A stretch of 64,000 nucleotides of DNA from the NCBI RefSeq assembly GCF_945859685.1, contig NC_079147.1, positions 86,482,315 to 86,546,314 of the forward strand, written 5' to 3'. The notes under the pieces are model-generated. The model worked only from the letters and a program-made list of their open reading frames with translations, did not search any database and was not told where the DNA came from. Numbering within the stretch: the stretch's first letter is position 1; each line of letters starts with the position of its first letter. The position numbers were made by a program, and so were the translations under genes. Below are positions 45,180 through 55,878 of the stretch, piece after piece. The stretch is from Eupeodes corollae. Lineage: Eukaryota > Arthropoda > Insecta > Diptera > Syrphidae.

Positions 45180-46700
45180 TTGTCACCTTTAAAATTTTAC
45201 GACTGAAATATGATTTTATATCTTAAATAATTTTGTGCAACGAAGAATAATGTTTTTGACATCTGATAAAATTTTGAGAAAAATCGAATTGACAGTTTTT
45301 TTTATAAAAAATAAAAATCTAAAAAAAAACATTACTCAAAGTTCGTAAAAATTGAATATCGATTCAAATATCTTTTCAAAAACTTGAAATTTAGGTTTCA
45401 AACTTATTTTTTCTTATAAGAAATATTGTTTTCAACATTCTGAAAAATTTTGAGAAAAATCGAATTAACAATTTTTTTTACAAAAAATAAAAACCTAAAA
45501 AAAATTTATAAAAGTTGGTAAAAATTGATTTTCGACTCGAATATCTTTTGAAAACTTTGAGATATTGGCGTTAATTTACTTTTATCTTTCAAAAAATCTT
45601 GTTGTTAACAAACAATTAAAGTTTGAAAAAAATCGAATTGACAGTTTTTTTACAAAAAATAAAAACCTAAAAAAAAAATGTATAAAAGTTGGTAAAAATT
45701 GATTTTCGACTCAAATATCTTTTCAAAACTTTGAGATATTGGCTTTCATTTACTTTTATCTTTCAAAAAATCTTGTTGTTAACAAACAATTAAAGTTTGA
45801 AAAAAGTCGAATTGACAGTTTTTTTACAAAAAATAAAAACCTAAAAAAAATTATAAAAGTTGGTGAAAATTGATTTTCGACTCAAATATCTTTTCAAAAC
45901 TTTGAGTTATTGGCTTTTATTTACTTTTATCTTTCAAAAAATCTTGTTGTCAACATTCAGTTAAAGTTTGAAAAAAAACGAATTGACAGTTTTTTTACAA
46001 AAAATAAAAACATAAAAAAAAAATTATAAAAGTTGATAAAAATTGATTTTCGACTCAAATATCTTTTCAAAACTTTGTGATATTGGCTTTAATTAACTTT
46101 TATCTTTCAAAAAATCTTGTTGTCAACATACAATTAAAGTTTAAAAAAAATCAAATTAACAGTTTTTTTACAAAAAATAATTTATAAAAGTTGGTAAAAA
46201 TTGATTTTCGACTCAAATATCTTTTCAAAACTTTGAGATATTGGCTTTAATTTTTTTTTATCTTTCAAAAAATTTTGCTGTCAACATTCAATTAAAGTTT
46301 GAAAAAAAATCGAATTGACAGTTTTTTTTACAAAAAATAAAAACCTAAAAAAAAATGTAGAAAAGTTGGTAAAAATTTATTTTCGACTCAAATATCTCTT
46401 TAAAAATTTTAAGTATTGGCTTTAAAGTAATTTTATCTCATAAGAAATATTGTTGGTAAAATTTTTAAAAAATCGAATTGACAGTTTTTTTACAAAAAAT
46501 AAAACTCTAAAATAAAAACAATACTAAAACTTCGTAAAAATTTACTTTCGACTCAAATAGCTTTTCAAAAATTAAAAATATTGACTTGAAACTTATTTTA
46601 TTTTACAGAAAATATAATCCAACAGTCCGTTTTTTTCATATAAAAAATAAAATCTACAAAAAGAGTACGCAAATTTGGTAAAAATTGATACGAGTACATA
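45180..46700 (+). repeat. Tandem array, about 172-bp units, inside the AT-rich element
   Basis: The anchor TTCGACTC recurs at 45531, 45705, 45876, 46049, 46207, 46382 and 46547, giving spacings of 174, 171, 173, 158, 175 and 165. More diverged units extend to the left to about 45180. Each unit carries GAATTGACAGTTTTTTTACA, AAAAATAAAAACC, AAAGTTGGTAAAAATTGATT and CTCAAATATCTTTTCAAAAC. Neighbouring units at 45560-46000 are nearly identical, suggesting recent local amplification. Confidence 0.85.
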
Positions 46701-46784
46701 AAGACAAACTTTTAAGCAAGACAAATCGACAGACGGGATGGGAAGTTATCAGTGTGGGTCGCATCCCAGCCTCTTTTTTTTCAA

Positions 46785-47280
46785 ATTTAACGTTAACATT
46801 TTTTTAGCAGCTCGCGTGGCTTTGGTTTTAATTTTTATAATTGAAGCATGTATATTAATCGATAGTAATTGTATTTTAAGGTGTTAAAAATATGATCTCA
46901 ATATTTTGCGTCATGACCATGAGTAGGTAGTTCAAAAAGACGTTGTTTAAATAACCCAGGTCATTTTTTCCTATTTTGAGTATTTTGGCATCCTCTTGGA
47001 TAAAAATGAGAAGTTCTGGGCTCCCAATTGTGTTTGTAAGTCGTGTGTTGAATATTAAAGATTATGGAAAAGTGGTAAAAGAAGTGCCTCCAAGTTTGAA
47101 ACACCGACTATTTGGCGAGAACCACGAAATCATCTCGGGGACTGTTATTTTTGTAGCGCAAATATAAACAAACGGTTTAAACACTAAAAATCGAGCTAAT
47201 AGCAGTACCCAAGTACTAGTTGTGTTCAACGTCCAGGGCAGTGAACCCATAAAACAAGCCATTTAAGGACCAAGCTCATC
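46785..47280. other. Unassigned, possible upstream part of next relic
   Basis: The plus-strand frame at 46976-47167 precedes the relic at 47285 and may be its decayed N-terminus (KDYGKVVKEVPPSLKHRLFG reads like coding text), but I cannot tie it to a domain. Confidence 0.3.
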
Positions 47281-47284
47281 ACAA

Positions 47285-48418
47285 AATGGTATTGATGCTG
47301 ATTTTAAACGTACGTTAAATGAGTCAAAATGCTTTTCCAAAAAGGAGTTAAATGATCTTGTAAGAGATTTAAGTCTGTCTAAACAAGATTCAGAAAGAAA
47401 AAAATGTGTTTTTCTCAGATACTAATTACGGTGTTATTTTTTCGAAGAAAACGATATTACTTTTTGTTCAGACATCAAAAACGTATTGTTAAAAATGGGC
47501 TTTACAAAATAAAAATCAAAAGACTGGCGTTTATTCATTGACAGCTCAAAACGAAGCCTAATTGTATTCTTTTACATAATGGAAACAAATATGCTAGGGT
47601 ACCTATTGCCCACAGTACCAAGTTGAAGGAAGAATATTTAAACATTTCGCTAGTCTTTTTGAAAATTAAATACAACGACCATAATTGGCAAATTTGTGTC
47701 GATTTAAAAATGGTGAACATTCTTCTCGGTCAACAAAGTGGTAACATTAAATTTTCCTGTTTTATATGTCTTTGGTACAGTAGAGCTAAGCAAGAGCATC
47801 GGATAAAGAGAAACTGGCCGTTGAGAGAAAATATTGAGCCTGGAGAGAAAAACATAGTCCAGAATTCATTAGTAGCTCGTGACAAAATTATCCTTCCACC
47901 ATTGCATATAAACCTAGGTATCATGAAACAGCTTGGTAAATTACTAGATAAAGACGGGAACTGTTTTGCTTTCATCCGCCAAAAAACTCCTCGGGTCACT
48001 ATGGAAAAGATTAAAGCCGGTATTTTTGATGGCCCCCAAATCAGACAACTGACGAAAGATACCCAATTTATTAAATTCCATGACTGAGTTAGAACTAAAG
48101 GCTTGGACAGCTTTCGTCTCTGTAATTCAAAATTGTCTCGGAAATAAGAAATCCTGAAATTATATTGAACTCGTAGAAGACCTTCTGCTGCAATAAACAA
48201 AATATGGACTGCAATATGAGCATAAAACTCCACTCCCTCCACAGTCACCTGGACAGGTTTCCGGAAAATATAGGAGATATGAGCGAAGAGCAGGGAGAGC
48301 ATATGCATCAAGACTTAAGCGTCATGGAAGAGCGCTACCAGGGTTTCTGGGATAAGAACATGATGTCTGACTATTGTTGGTCATTATGGCGTCACTTTAC
48401 AAAGTTTACACATCACTG
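47285..48418 (+). pseudogene. Relic of an arthropod multicopy protein of unknown function
   Basis: Coding text in order: KCFSKKELNDLVRDLSLSKQ (47327-47388), then KDWRLFIDSSKRSL (about 47520), then the main open frame 47623-48087 with YNDHNWQICVDLKMVNILLG, GNIKFSCFICLWYSRAKQEH, LPPLHINLGIMKQLGKLLDK and IKAGIFDGPQIRQL. ELKAWTAFVSVIQNCLGNKK follows, and after a frameshift MSIKLHSLHSHLDRFPENIG, DMSEEQGEHMHQDLSVMEER and YQGFWDKNMMSDYCWSLWRH (48204-48418). I recognise this as a protein found in many arthropod genomes in many copies and annotated only as uncharacterised. Notable are a C-x2-C pair (FSCFICLW) and the E-E-Q-G-E/H-Q-D block. Stops and frameshifts make this copy dead. A transposon origin is plausible, not shown. 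Confidence 0.65.
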
Positions 48419-48419
48419 A

Positions 48420-49140
48420 AAAGCTGTAAAACGAAGTTTTTTTTAGAACTCAACGATTAATTCTTTCTAATAAAGTTTTTTTTTTAATAAATACGTGTTT
48501 TGTCAGCAACGTTTTTTAACGTTACTTAATTCATTATTTTATTGTTCGTTCTCGCAAAATTGTTTGTTGCTTCTCCTGAAAAATTAATATTTTGACACAT
48601 TTTTACACAAGTGCGAAATGTTGAAAACAATATTTTTCATAAAATTAAATAAGTTTGGTGTAGTTATCATTTTTGCTTCAGTGATGATTTTTCGAAAAAA
48701 GTTTTTTTGGAATTTTTTGTAGGCTTTTTTTTTACAAAAATTTACGTATGTGCCTATGTAATGTATATTTTTATAAAAATTGTCAATTGGATTTTTCTAT
48801 AGAATCTTATCAATAGTATCCAGTTTTTTTTGTATAGAATGAAAGAAATTTGGAGTCAATACTTTAATTTTGTATCGAGTTATTCTAGTCTAAAATATTA
48901 GGTTTTTATTCCTCTAAGAAAAGCTATTTATTAGATTTTTCTAAAATCGTTAACAAATGTCAACCACCGTGTTTTAAAAGATCAAACACGTTATTCTTCG
49001 ATGCATTGAATGTAATGTTCTTGGTGTAACGGCCTATTATTTGGCTCTTCCGTTTAATACTAACAACTTGATTCTAGAAAAACTGCTAAATATCGTATTA
49101 ATATAGTCTTGAGACAGTAAAAAAATAAGATAGTATATAA
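48420..49140. repeat. A/T-rich DNA with weak similarity to the AT-rich repeat family
   Basis: Words such as GAAATGTTGAAAACAATATT, TTTTTCATAAAATTAAATAA and TGTCAATTGGATTTTTCTAT (48617-48805) resemble internal units of the AT-rich family, but neither constant end is present. No gene. Confidence 0.35.
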
Positions 49141-49149
49141 TCAGAGCAC

Positions 49150-50110
49150 ACTAAGTGGGTTTTGTAAACGTTTAATATGCCAAAGACACAGCATTAGGAA
49201 AATGGGGAAGGTTTGGATAGAAGGTATCGGTGTGCAATGACAGGGAAAGATGGAGAGTAGAAAATACTTTCCACATTCGCGTCGTACGGCTACAAAATTA
49301 ACATCTGTACGGCACAAGAGTAAACTAAAGTTCAATCCTAGAAGCGCGTGTATTGCAGAAGAATTTTACAACGGTGTCCGAGTGACCTTATCGAGGTAAT
49401 GATGTTAATGTCACTTAAAACTTGAAAAGCTCTTTTTTGAATACTGTCTTAAAGGCTAAAATAAGTTACTGGAGCACCAGTCCAGAGATGGGAAATATAT
49501 TCAAGTTTAGGTTTTGTAGATTGTAACCAGATTAGACGGAGAGAAGAATTTCTTGTACTGTCGGAAAAAAACCTAGACATCTTTCGCCATTTGTTGTGGT
49601 TGCTGATATACACATTCCGAAGATATCGAGATTTTCAGTCCCACAGAAAGATAGTAGCAAAGAGGGTATGTCTTTAACGACACAAGACAGCATTGGGTTT
49701 TGAAAGTATTAAATTCCACATAGTTTCTGCAGTTCCACGGAGAAAGGTTATGTGTCTGGAAACGAATATGCAAAACTAAAAGTGCCGTCGTCAGCGAAAC
49801 AATTACTTGATCAGACAGGAATATCAGGAAAGAAAAAGAGTCGGAGAGAAAATGCAGCCCTGAGGCACCCCAGCATTTATATTATGGTATCAGAACGGTT
49901 CGAGAGAAATTTTCCGATCCAACGAAAATCGTCTAAAGGTTTGATCACCAGTGAACCTATTACTAGGTGGATAATTTGAAGCAGAAGAAAATTCGCTTGC
50001 GGATTTATGAATATTGTGATCTTAAAGGACTCTAGCCACAGTTCAAGTAAGAAAAAATATTGGTCCCATAGAATCATTAACACGTTCAAGAACTGGAGGA
50101 GCCAGGACCC
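49150..50110 (-). pseudogene. Non-LTR reverse transcriptase and C-terminal relic
   Basis: Minus strand, in order: INAGVPQGCIFSPTLFLSFL (49880-49820), NYVEFNTFKTQCCLVSLKTY (49735-49660), then the post-RT region IQKRAFQVLSDINIITSIRS and LGHRCKILLQYTRF (49450-49350), and SRTTRMWKVFS (about 49275). This is the palm-to-C-terminus part of a LINE whose tail matches the fragment at 61735-62030 (SRTTRM then SALPRSIFSYH). YADD is not readable. 50110 to about 49900 includes upstream RT text in poor condition. Many stops make it dead. Confidence 0.7.
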
Positions 50111-50114
50111 TATC

Positions 50115-52185
50115 AGGTTAGGTATAATTTTTAATCAAGTAAGATAGAATTCGACAATTTATCTGTTAAAACACCAAACCTATTTTTAAATCAATGTTGT
50201 ATTTTTATTAAATTATAAAAATCCAAAGACCTCAGTTTCCATAGCTTAAATGATTTTACTACTGTAAAGCCATGTCTCCACCTCCATAGTCATCAGTCTA
50301 CTCCCAGAGAGTGTCACTTGTTCTCATTTTTACCGTAGAACGAAGATTTTCTTACTTTTATGATTCACTCATAGTAACGTTCATTGAATTTTAAGACCAC
50401 CGAAGCAAAGTGAAACTCATTGAAATAAATAGCCACAAATTGAAAATAATATACATCCACTTATTTTGGTATTCTTTACTCATGAAAGGAGACTATTTAA
50501 ACATTTTGGTGTTTTTTTTTTAAGAGCACCATTCTGGTGTCATTCAAACTTTATTTGAATAGCCCAGCCTTAAAATGTTAAGTACACTCTTTGGTTGATA
50601 ATCCTTAGTTCAATGAGGGTAGTTTTTTTTTCTTCCTTCCCATTTTTTCGATGCCGAAAAATAAACGAAAGAAAATTTTAAATTTAAAATTTCAAGGAAA
50701 CTAAATGGAATTTTCATTAAAATAAAATTTGCTTAGACATAAAATAGAAAGAAACGTTCATCGTGTTAAGATATTGATTATTTTGTCCTTGTATCCCCAG
50801 TTTTTAATTTTGTTTAGTCGGTCTACCACCCTTATCGCCCTTAATAGGCCTTCACGTGTATATAGCGGATAGGAATGCAAAGATCAATAACCAAATTTCT
50901 TTTTTTTTATTTTTTTCTAATTTTGTTTTTGTTTTTCTTTCTAATTTTCTAAGTGAATTGATATCAATTACTTAATCAACTTTAAAGCGCCAAAAATTCC
51001 ACTCCCTCTCCTTATCAAAATTCTTTTGTTTTTACTTCAGTAAATATACCCATAGGTTGGTGTAGATGATTTTTCTGCTTTCTAGAAGGGGATAAAAATA
51101 CTTTAGGGATTAAACATCCATAGGAACATTATGGAAAAAAATAATGACAAATCACTTTCGAGATAACAACCATTTAATCCTGCCGCACAATATTTTTTTC
51201 CATGAGTAACCCTTATGATATCCTTCATAACGCGGAAGCAGAGAGCAAATAAAAAGAATACAAATTCTTCACCATATCCAATTAGTCCACCCAAAAGGAG
51301 TCGACGAAGAAGAAGAAGAAGAAAAAAGGGTATCATCCCAAAGAAGAAGAAGGAAAAGAAAAACCTTCAACTCGACCCATCGCATCGCAGCTATAACAAT
51401 TAATCGCATCTTTATTTTTCAAACTTCAAGGCAAAGCACAAAAAGGCTGCTGAATTGGATGGCAGGCCGCATATTGTCTGTTCCGGGAAGGGCTAGACTT
51501 AGATTCTGAAACAAACAACTTATGCGCACCTTTAATTTTTCACAGTGGCATATTATCTTTATTATCCTTTATCCTTAAAGAGAAAGCAAAGAACTGACTC
51601 TATCATTCGCCTTTACCTACTTTTTCTTCTTCATATTAAATGAGTGATACTTAAATTAAAGTGGTAATAATGGTTGAAAAGATGCAAAGACATTATTTGG
51701 AATTTTCATAGACCGATTCGAGCATAACCACACCGTTGTTAAATTGGGTAATTTATTTGCGAACTCAATTAATTTAATATGCCGCGAAATAATTATTATT
51801 TGTCTTTCAAACGGGAGTTTTAGTTTCTGCAGGGATTGAGTCAATAAGACTTTTATGATCTAGAGAGAAAAGTGTGTTTGAAAAAATCAATTTGTTTTCG
51901 GAAAATTATTAAACCACTAAGATTTCAAGCTTGTATAAAGACCTTATTAAATGTACGTTCGAAAAATTGGAGGTAAAACATTGGTTCTTCGGAGCCCTTA
52001 CTGATAAAAGTCAAAATAAGGCTGATGATTTATGCGTAGCTGCAACAGAATGATCGAGAAAAAACTCTTTAAAAATCTTAAAGTGAGTCAGGCTCTAGTT
52101 TTTAATGATCTTTTCTGTGTTCGATTAGTAAGACGCTGTTGAAACCATTTCAATATATTGGAATTAAAACCTTCTAGTCTGCTTT
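50115..52185. other. No gene recognised
   Basis: A/T-rich DNA. A GAAGAAGAAGAAGAAGAAAA run lies at 51306-51330; the Lys/Arg-rich frame across it (51215-51403) is a low-complexity artefact. No element or exon recognised. Confidence 0.45.
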
Positions 52186-52187
52186 AT

Positions 52188-53117
52188 AAAGGGTGATTTT
52201 TTAAAAGCTATAAGAAAGTTTTTCAAAAACACACAAAAAATTCATAAATATGCAAGAAATCTTTATTTGAAACGACAGTACGGTCCATATAATTTAGTGT
52301 TTGTAGATTATTTCATGCAAATAATGGCCTTGACTGCTCCTCAAATGGCCCATCCGCTTAGTCCAATTTTAGCATAATCTTTTTTACATTTCGGCCGGTA
52401 TCTCACGAATAAATTCTTTAATGTTGTCTTCCAATGCGGTAATTGAAGCGGGCTCTGTATAGACATGAGCTTAAACATAGCCCCACAAAAAATAGTCTAA
52501 CGGACTGGTCCCGAACGTAAAATAAAATGTTTACCGGTTCGCTTCTCAATAAGTCCATTGTAGCGCGTGCGTGTTGGGGTTTTATGGCCTCTTTTACACG
52601 AGACGGTTTCGTCCGTACGGTTTTTATCCGTAACCCATTAATAGTAAACTAATAAAATTAACTGAAGCTTTTACACTGGACGAAGACGGGTTTTTTCCGT
52701 ACGGACGATTTAAAACAGCCCTCTCAACGACTGAAATATACGGCGACCATGCCGTAGCCGTCTCATCAGTGGCGTACGTGACTACGCGAACGCATTCAAA
52801 AAATAGAAAAATATCTTAAATATAACCAAACAAAGACGATTCACGGGAAAAATACGTTATGTGTGAAAACAAAGTCCGTACGGAAAACAATCGTACGGAT
52901 TTTAACCGTACGGACGAAACGGTCTCGAGTGAAACAGATCTAACAGAGGACGCATTTTGATAATTAAATTCAATAATTTGCAAGCGTTGTTCATTTGTTA
53001 GACGATTCATGGTTAAATTATAGACCAAGCTGAAGATGTTTGACAGTAAAAACAAAAAACGAAACGTGTGTCAGCTGTTTTGCCAAAAAGATAATAGCTA
53101 AAAATGCTTTCTATATA
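52188..53117 (-). mobile_element. Deleted rosa-like mariner carrying a nested MITE
   Basis: The minus strand encodes both ends of a DD41D-type transposase with the middle missing. The N-terminus (53010-52938) reads MNRLTNEQRLQIIEFNYQNA, SSVRSV. The C-terminus (52587-52294) has ARATMDLLRSE, RSGPV, LDYFLWGYV-stop-AHVYTE, SITALEDNIKEFIREIPAEM and GHYLHEIIYKH before its stop, across small frameshifts. A 350-bp MITE sits at the deletion point. The ends show an imperfect inverted repeat: TTTTTTAAAAGCTAT on the left near 52193, and AGCTAAAAA near 53095 on the right, preceded inward by AAGATAAT. A second copy with the same structure lies at 63093-64000. It cannot make transposase but might be mobilised by a relative. 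Confidence 0.8.
52588..52937. mobile_element. MITE with about 42-bp inverted ends
   Basis: Left end CCTCTTTTACACGAGACGGT then TTCGTCCGTACGGTTTTTAT. The right end is its near-complement (ATTTTAACCGTACGGACGAA, ACGGTCTCGAGTGAAACAG). An internal copy of the same motif (ACGAAGACGGG ... CCGTACGGACG, near 52680-52707) makes three CCGTACGG palindromes and more. There is no coding capacity. The transposon family it depends on is unknown. It interrupts the mariner transposase between codons for SSVRSV and a point after the second catalytic Asp. Confidence 0.75.
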
Positions 53118-53124
53118 ATGGTCT

Positions 53125-53440
53125 TACGACGAGGAAGAAATACAAAATAATAATAGCATCCTTAAAAGCCCCATCGACATAACTTAACACATTTTTAAAA
53201 ATTAAGGAGAATATCAGACTTCTTAAGTATATTGCTATATATCGAGTTGGAAGCTACTCCAAAATGTCATCATCCTTTAAATTAAGACTTCCAATACTTC
53301 TTATTGGTTGAAATTTGAATATACTTTTGCATCTTGGGTATTCAAGGGTAAAGTTTGACCGAAACAAAATTAAGCAACTAAATTAAAAATTTTTAAGCTC
53401 ATCACATATGTATAATACTCTATCTATAAGGCTTTTTCGA
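53125..53440. other. No gene recognised
   Basis: Short A/T-rich spacer between the mariner composite and the RTE element. Confidence 0.4.
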
Positions 53441-53444
53441 CATA

Positions 53445-55865
53445 TTTGCAGCCCAGGTCTGTAAGGAGCGGTTTATCCAGCTCGTCTTCCTTGGAGTTAT
53501 ACTAAGGATCTGGATCTCCAGGTTGGGGGTTGTGCCGTCGGGGTGACTTCCTGGACACGTAAAAAATACCTTTAGTTGCGAAGCAAAAACAAGCCTTGGA
53601 TACGGACGGATTCACTGTTGACAACCCACGAAAACGAAATAAGGACAAGAAGAGCGATGGGATGGACCGGGCAAAAGCAAACTAAAAGACTGCGATATAT
53701 ACTACGACGACTGCTACCGAGAACAAAGACAGCGTCTATTTGGGTGTGGATTTGATGTTGGAACTAGACTCAGGCAAAAAGTCTTGAGTTTCAACAGTGT
53801 TAGCGAGCGCATCACGACAATCCGCATCAAGGCTAAATTCGCCAACATAAGCCTAATATGCGCGCATGCGTCAACAGGGGAGAAAAATGAAGACACCAAA
53901 GACATATTTTTCGAGCTCTTGGACAAGACATATGAGCAGTGCCCTGGCTATGACATCAAAATTGTCTTTTTAATGATTTTAATGCCAAGCTAGGAAGAGA
54001 AGACATCTTTAGTGGCACAATCGGGAGCTACAGCCTGCACGACACCACCTCCGACAACGGATTCAGGCTGGTCGATTTTGCTGCGGGGCGAGACGTTCTG
54101 GTAGCTATAACGCAGTGCACACATCTCAATATCCAGAAGGGGACATGGAAATCTCGTGATCAATCAACCGTAAACCAGATTGACAACATTGCGATCGACG
54201 CACGACACTTCTCCGAGAGGCCAACATTGACTCGGACCACTACCTCGTTGTAGCCAAGGTACGGCTACGGATATCCCGATCCAAGCCAAAACAAGGAAGT
54301 ACTGTGAGAAGATTCGACGTTAGACGGCTACAATCGCAAGAGCCTGCCATGTCCTTTTCCGATCGAGTCTCTAATAACCTCTTAAGGAGTCCTTTGCTTC
54401 CTGCATTAAGCATTGAAAACCAGTGGCAACATTGCCTTGCAGCCATCAGTGATGCTGCCTCTGAAGTGCTAGGTTTCACACGGCCACCACAGCGAAACAA
54501 CTGTTTTGACGACGAATGCCGGCAAGCGCACGCAGCGAAACAAGAGGCATACAAAACGACGCTGCACAAAAATACTAGAGCTGCTCGCGAGCTCTACGAT
54601 CAGAAGAGGAGAGAGGACCATCGGTTTCTTAGATGGAAAAAAGCATGAGAAGCGCGCGATCGAAGAGATAGAGGGATGTCACAACAGGCATGAGGTTCGT
54701 AAATTTTACCAAAAGGTAAAAAAACCTCAATAGAGTACCAGCCACGTACCAAAGCCTGTAAAGACGATCAGGGGAACATCGTTGTAGAACCGCAGTCGAT
54801 GCTGACAATATGGAAAGATCACTTCTCCAAATTATATAACGGCGATGACGAACCGAATTTAGCTGTAAAAGAGATAGAACCACTCAACCTCGTCGACGCA
54901 GATCAATAATTCTCCCTATCCGACCTTAACGAAGTGAAGATAGCTATATCTAAACTTAAGTCAAACAAAGCTGCTGGAGCTGACGGCATCGCTGCCGAAC
55001 TATTCAAAGCAGAAGGCGATGACTTGGTAAGCAGCATGCACCAACTCATCTGCAAAATATGGTCGGAAGAAAGCATGCCCGATGAGTACAATCTCAACAT
55101 AGTGTGCCCGATACACAAGAAAGGAGACATTCATTCTTACCATTGCGTATAAGATCCTATCTGCCGTATTATGTGAACGTCTGAAGGCATTCGTCAACAA
55201 CCTGATAGATCCCTATCAGTGTGGTTTTAGACCAGGAAAGTCCACTATCGACCAAATATTCACACTATGGCAAATCTTGGAGCGAAGAAGATGGGTTTAG
55301 TGGTCAATGAGGGCAAGACTTAGTACATGCTGTCATTCATCAAAAAAGGACATTGAACGACGACGTCTTGAACAAAACGTCACCTTGGACAGCTATAACT
55401 TTGAGGTAGTTAAGGACTTTGTCTACCTAGGCACCGCTATTAATACAGACAACGACACCAGCGCTGAAATCAAACGAAGAATAACTCTTGCAAATCGCTG
55501 CTTCTTTGGACTTAGAAGGCAACTGAGAAGTAAAGTCCAAAATCACCATCTATAAAACACTCATCATCCCGCTTCTCATTTATGGCGCTGAGGCCTAGAC
55601 CCTGTCAAAGAAAGATGAGAGCGTCTTAGGATGCTTCGAGAGAAAAATTCTTGTAGTGATTTTTGGTCCCGTACGCATAGATGGAGAATGGAGGAGAAAA
55701 TATAACGACGAACTGTACGGGCTGTACAGCGACACTGACCTAGTAAGCAGAATTAAAGTCCAACGGCTTAGATGGCTAGGCGCACCCAGTTGGGAGAGGA
55801 CCTCAACCAACTTGGCGTGTGAAACTGGAGACTGCTAGCTAGGGACCGAGCTGGCTAACGCACAC
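53445..55865 (+). mobile_element. RTE-type LINE, internally deleted
   Basis: An RTE-clade retrotransposon from its 5' region to the end of ORF2. The leader near 53460-53560 has GGATCTGGATCTCCAGGTTG-type text and is followed by coding sequence. The C-terminal tail LNQLGVRNWRLLARDRAG-like ends at about 55855. No poly-A is visible. An AT-rich repeat fragment follows at 55879. It is GC-richer than its surroundings, like other RTE copies. Confidence 0.8.
53680..55840 (+). pseudogene. RTE ORF2: endonuclease and partial reverse transcriptase
   Basis: Endonuclease: CDIYYDDCYREQRQRLFGCG, FDVGTRLRQKVLSFNSVSER, ITTIRIKAKFANISLICAHA, then after a frameshift FNAKLGREDIFSGTIGSYSL, TWKSRDQSTVNQIDNIAIDA and DSDHYLVVAKVR. 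Linker 54304-54648 with NNCFDDECRQAHAAKQEAYK. RT: VKIAISKLKSNKAAGADGIA, LNIVCPIHKKGD, AYKILSAVLCERLKAFVNNL and YQCGFRPGKSTIDQIFTL (55216-55270). The palm with YADD is absent: text jumps near 55283-55310 to the region SYNFEVVKDFVYLGTAINTD and NRCFFGLRRQLRSK. The C-terminus LLIYGAEA, VLGCFERKILVVIFGPVRID and KVQRLRWLG follows. Numerous stops and frameshifts plus loss of the active site make it dead. Confidence 0.85.
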
Positions 55866-55878
55866 ATGCACGAACAGA

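Larger units (their letters stand above)
44668..46778 (+). repeat. AT-rich repeat element, best-preserved copy
   Basis: Reference copy for the family in this window. It starts with a perfect 20-bp palindrome (44668-44687, centre CTATAG), then TTGTAATGGATCCGATTTGT, TTCTCGACGTTTCAAGGTCC and a GTCCGTAC microsatellite. A conserved leader follows: CATAGCTCAAGAACCAGAAG, AAAGGGCTCTCAAGAAAATT, CCAAAAACGCTAGAGACTTG. A tandem array occupies 45180-46700. The far end is GACAAATCGACAGACGGGAT, GGGAAGTTATCAGTGTGGGT, CGCATCCCAGCCTC then T8. GGGATG (46735) and CATCCC (46762) form a small inverted repeat. No protein-coding content. Microsatellite plus hairpin near an end recalls DINE-1/Helentron-like elements; this is inference. 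Confidence 0.75.

Noticed and set aside
47730..48311. 193-codon minus-strand frame
   Set aside because: It is antisense to the recognised plus-strand relic and has no domain text.
51215..51403. Lys/Arg-rich basic frame
   Set aside because: GAA/AAG microsatellite with poly-A; low-complexity only.
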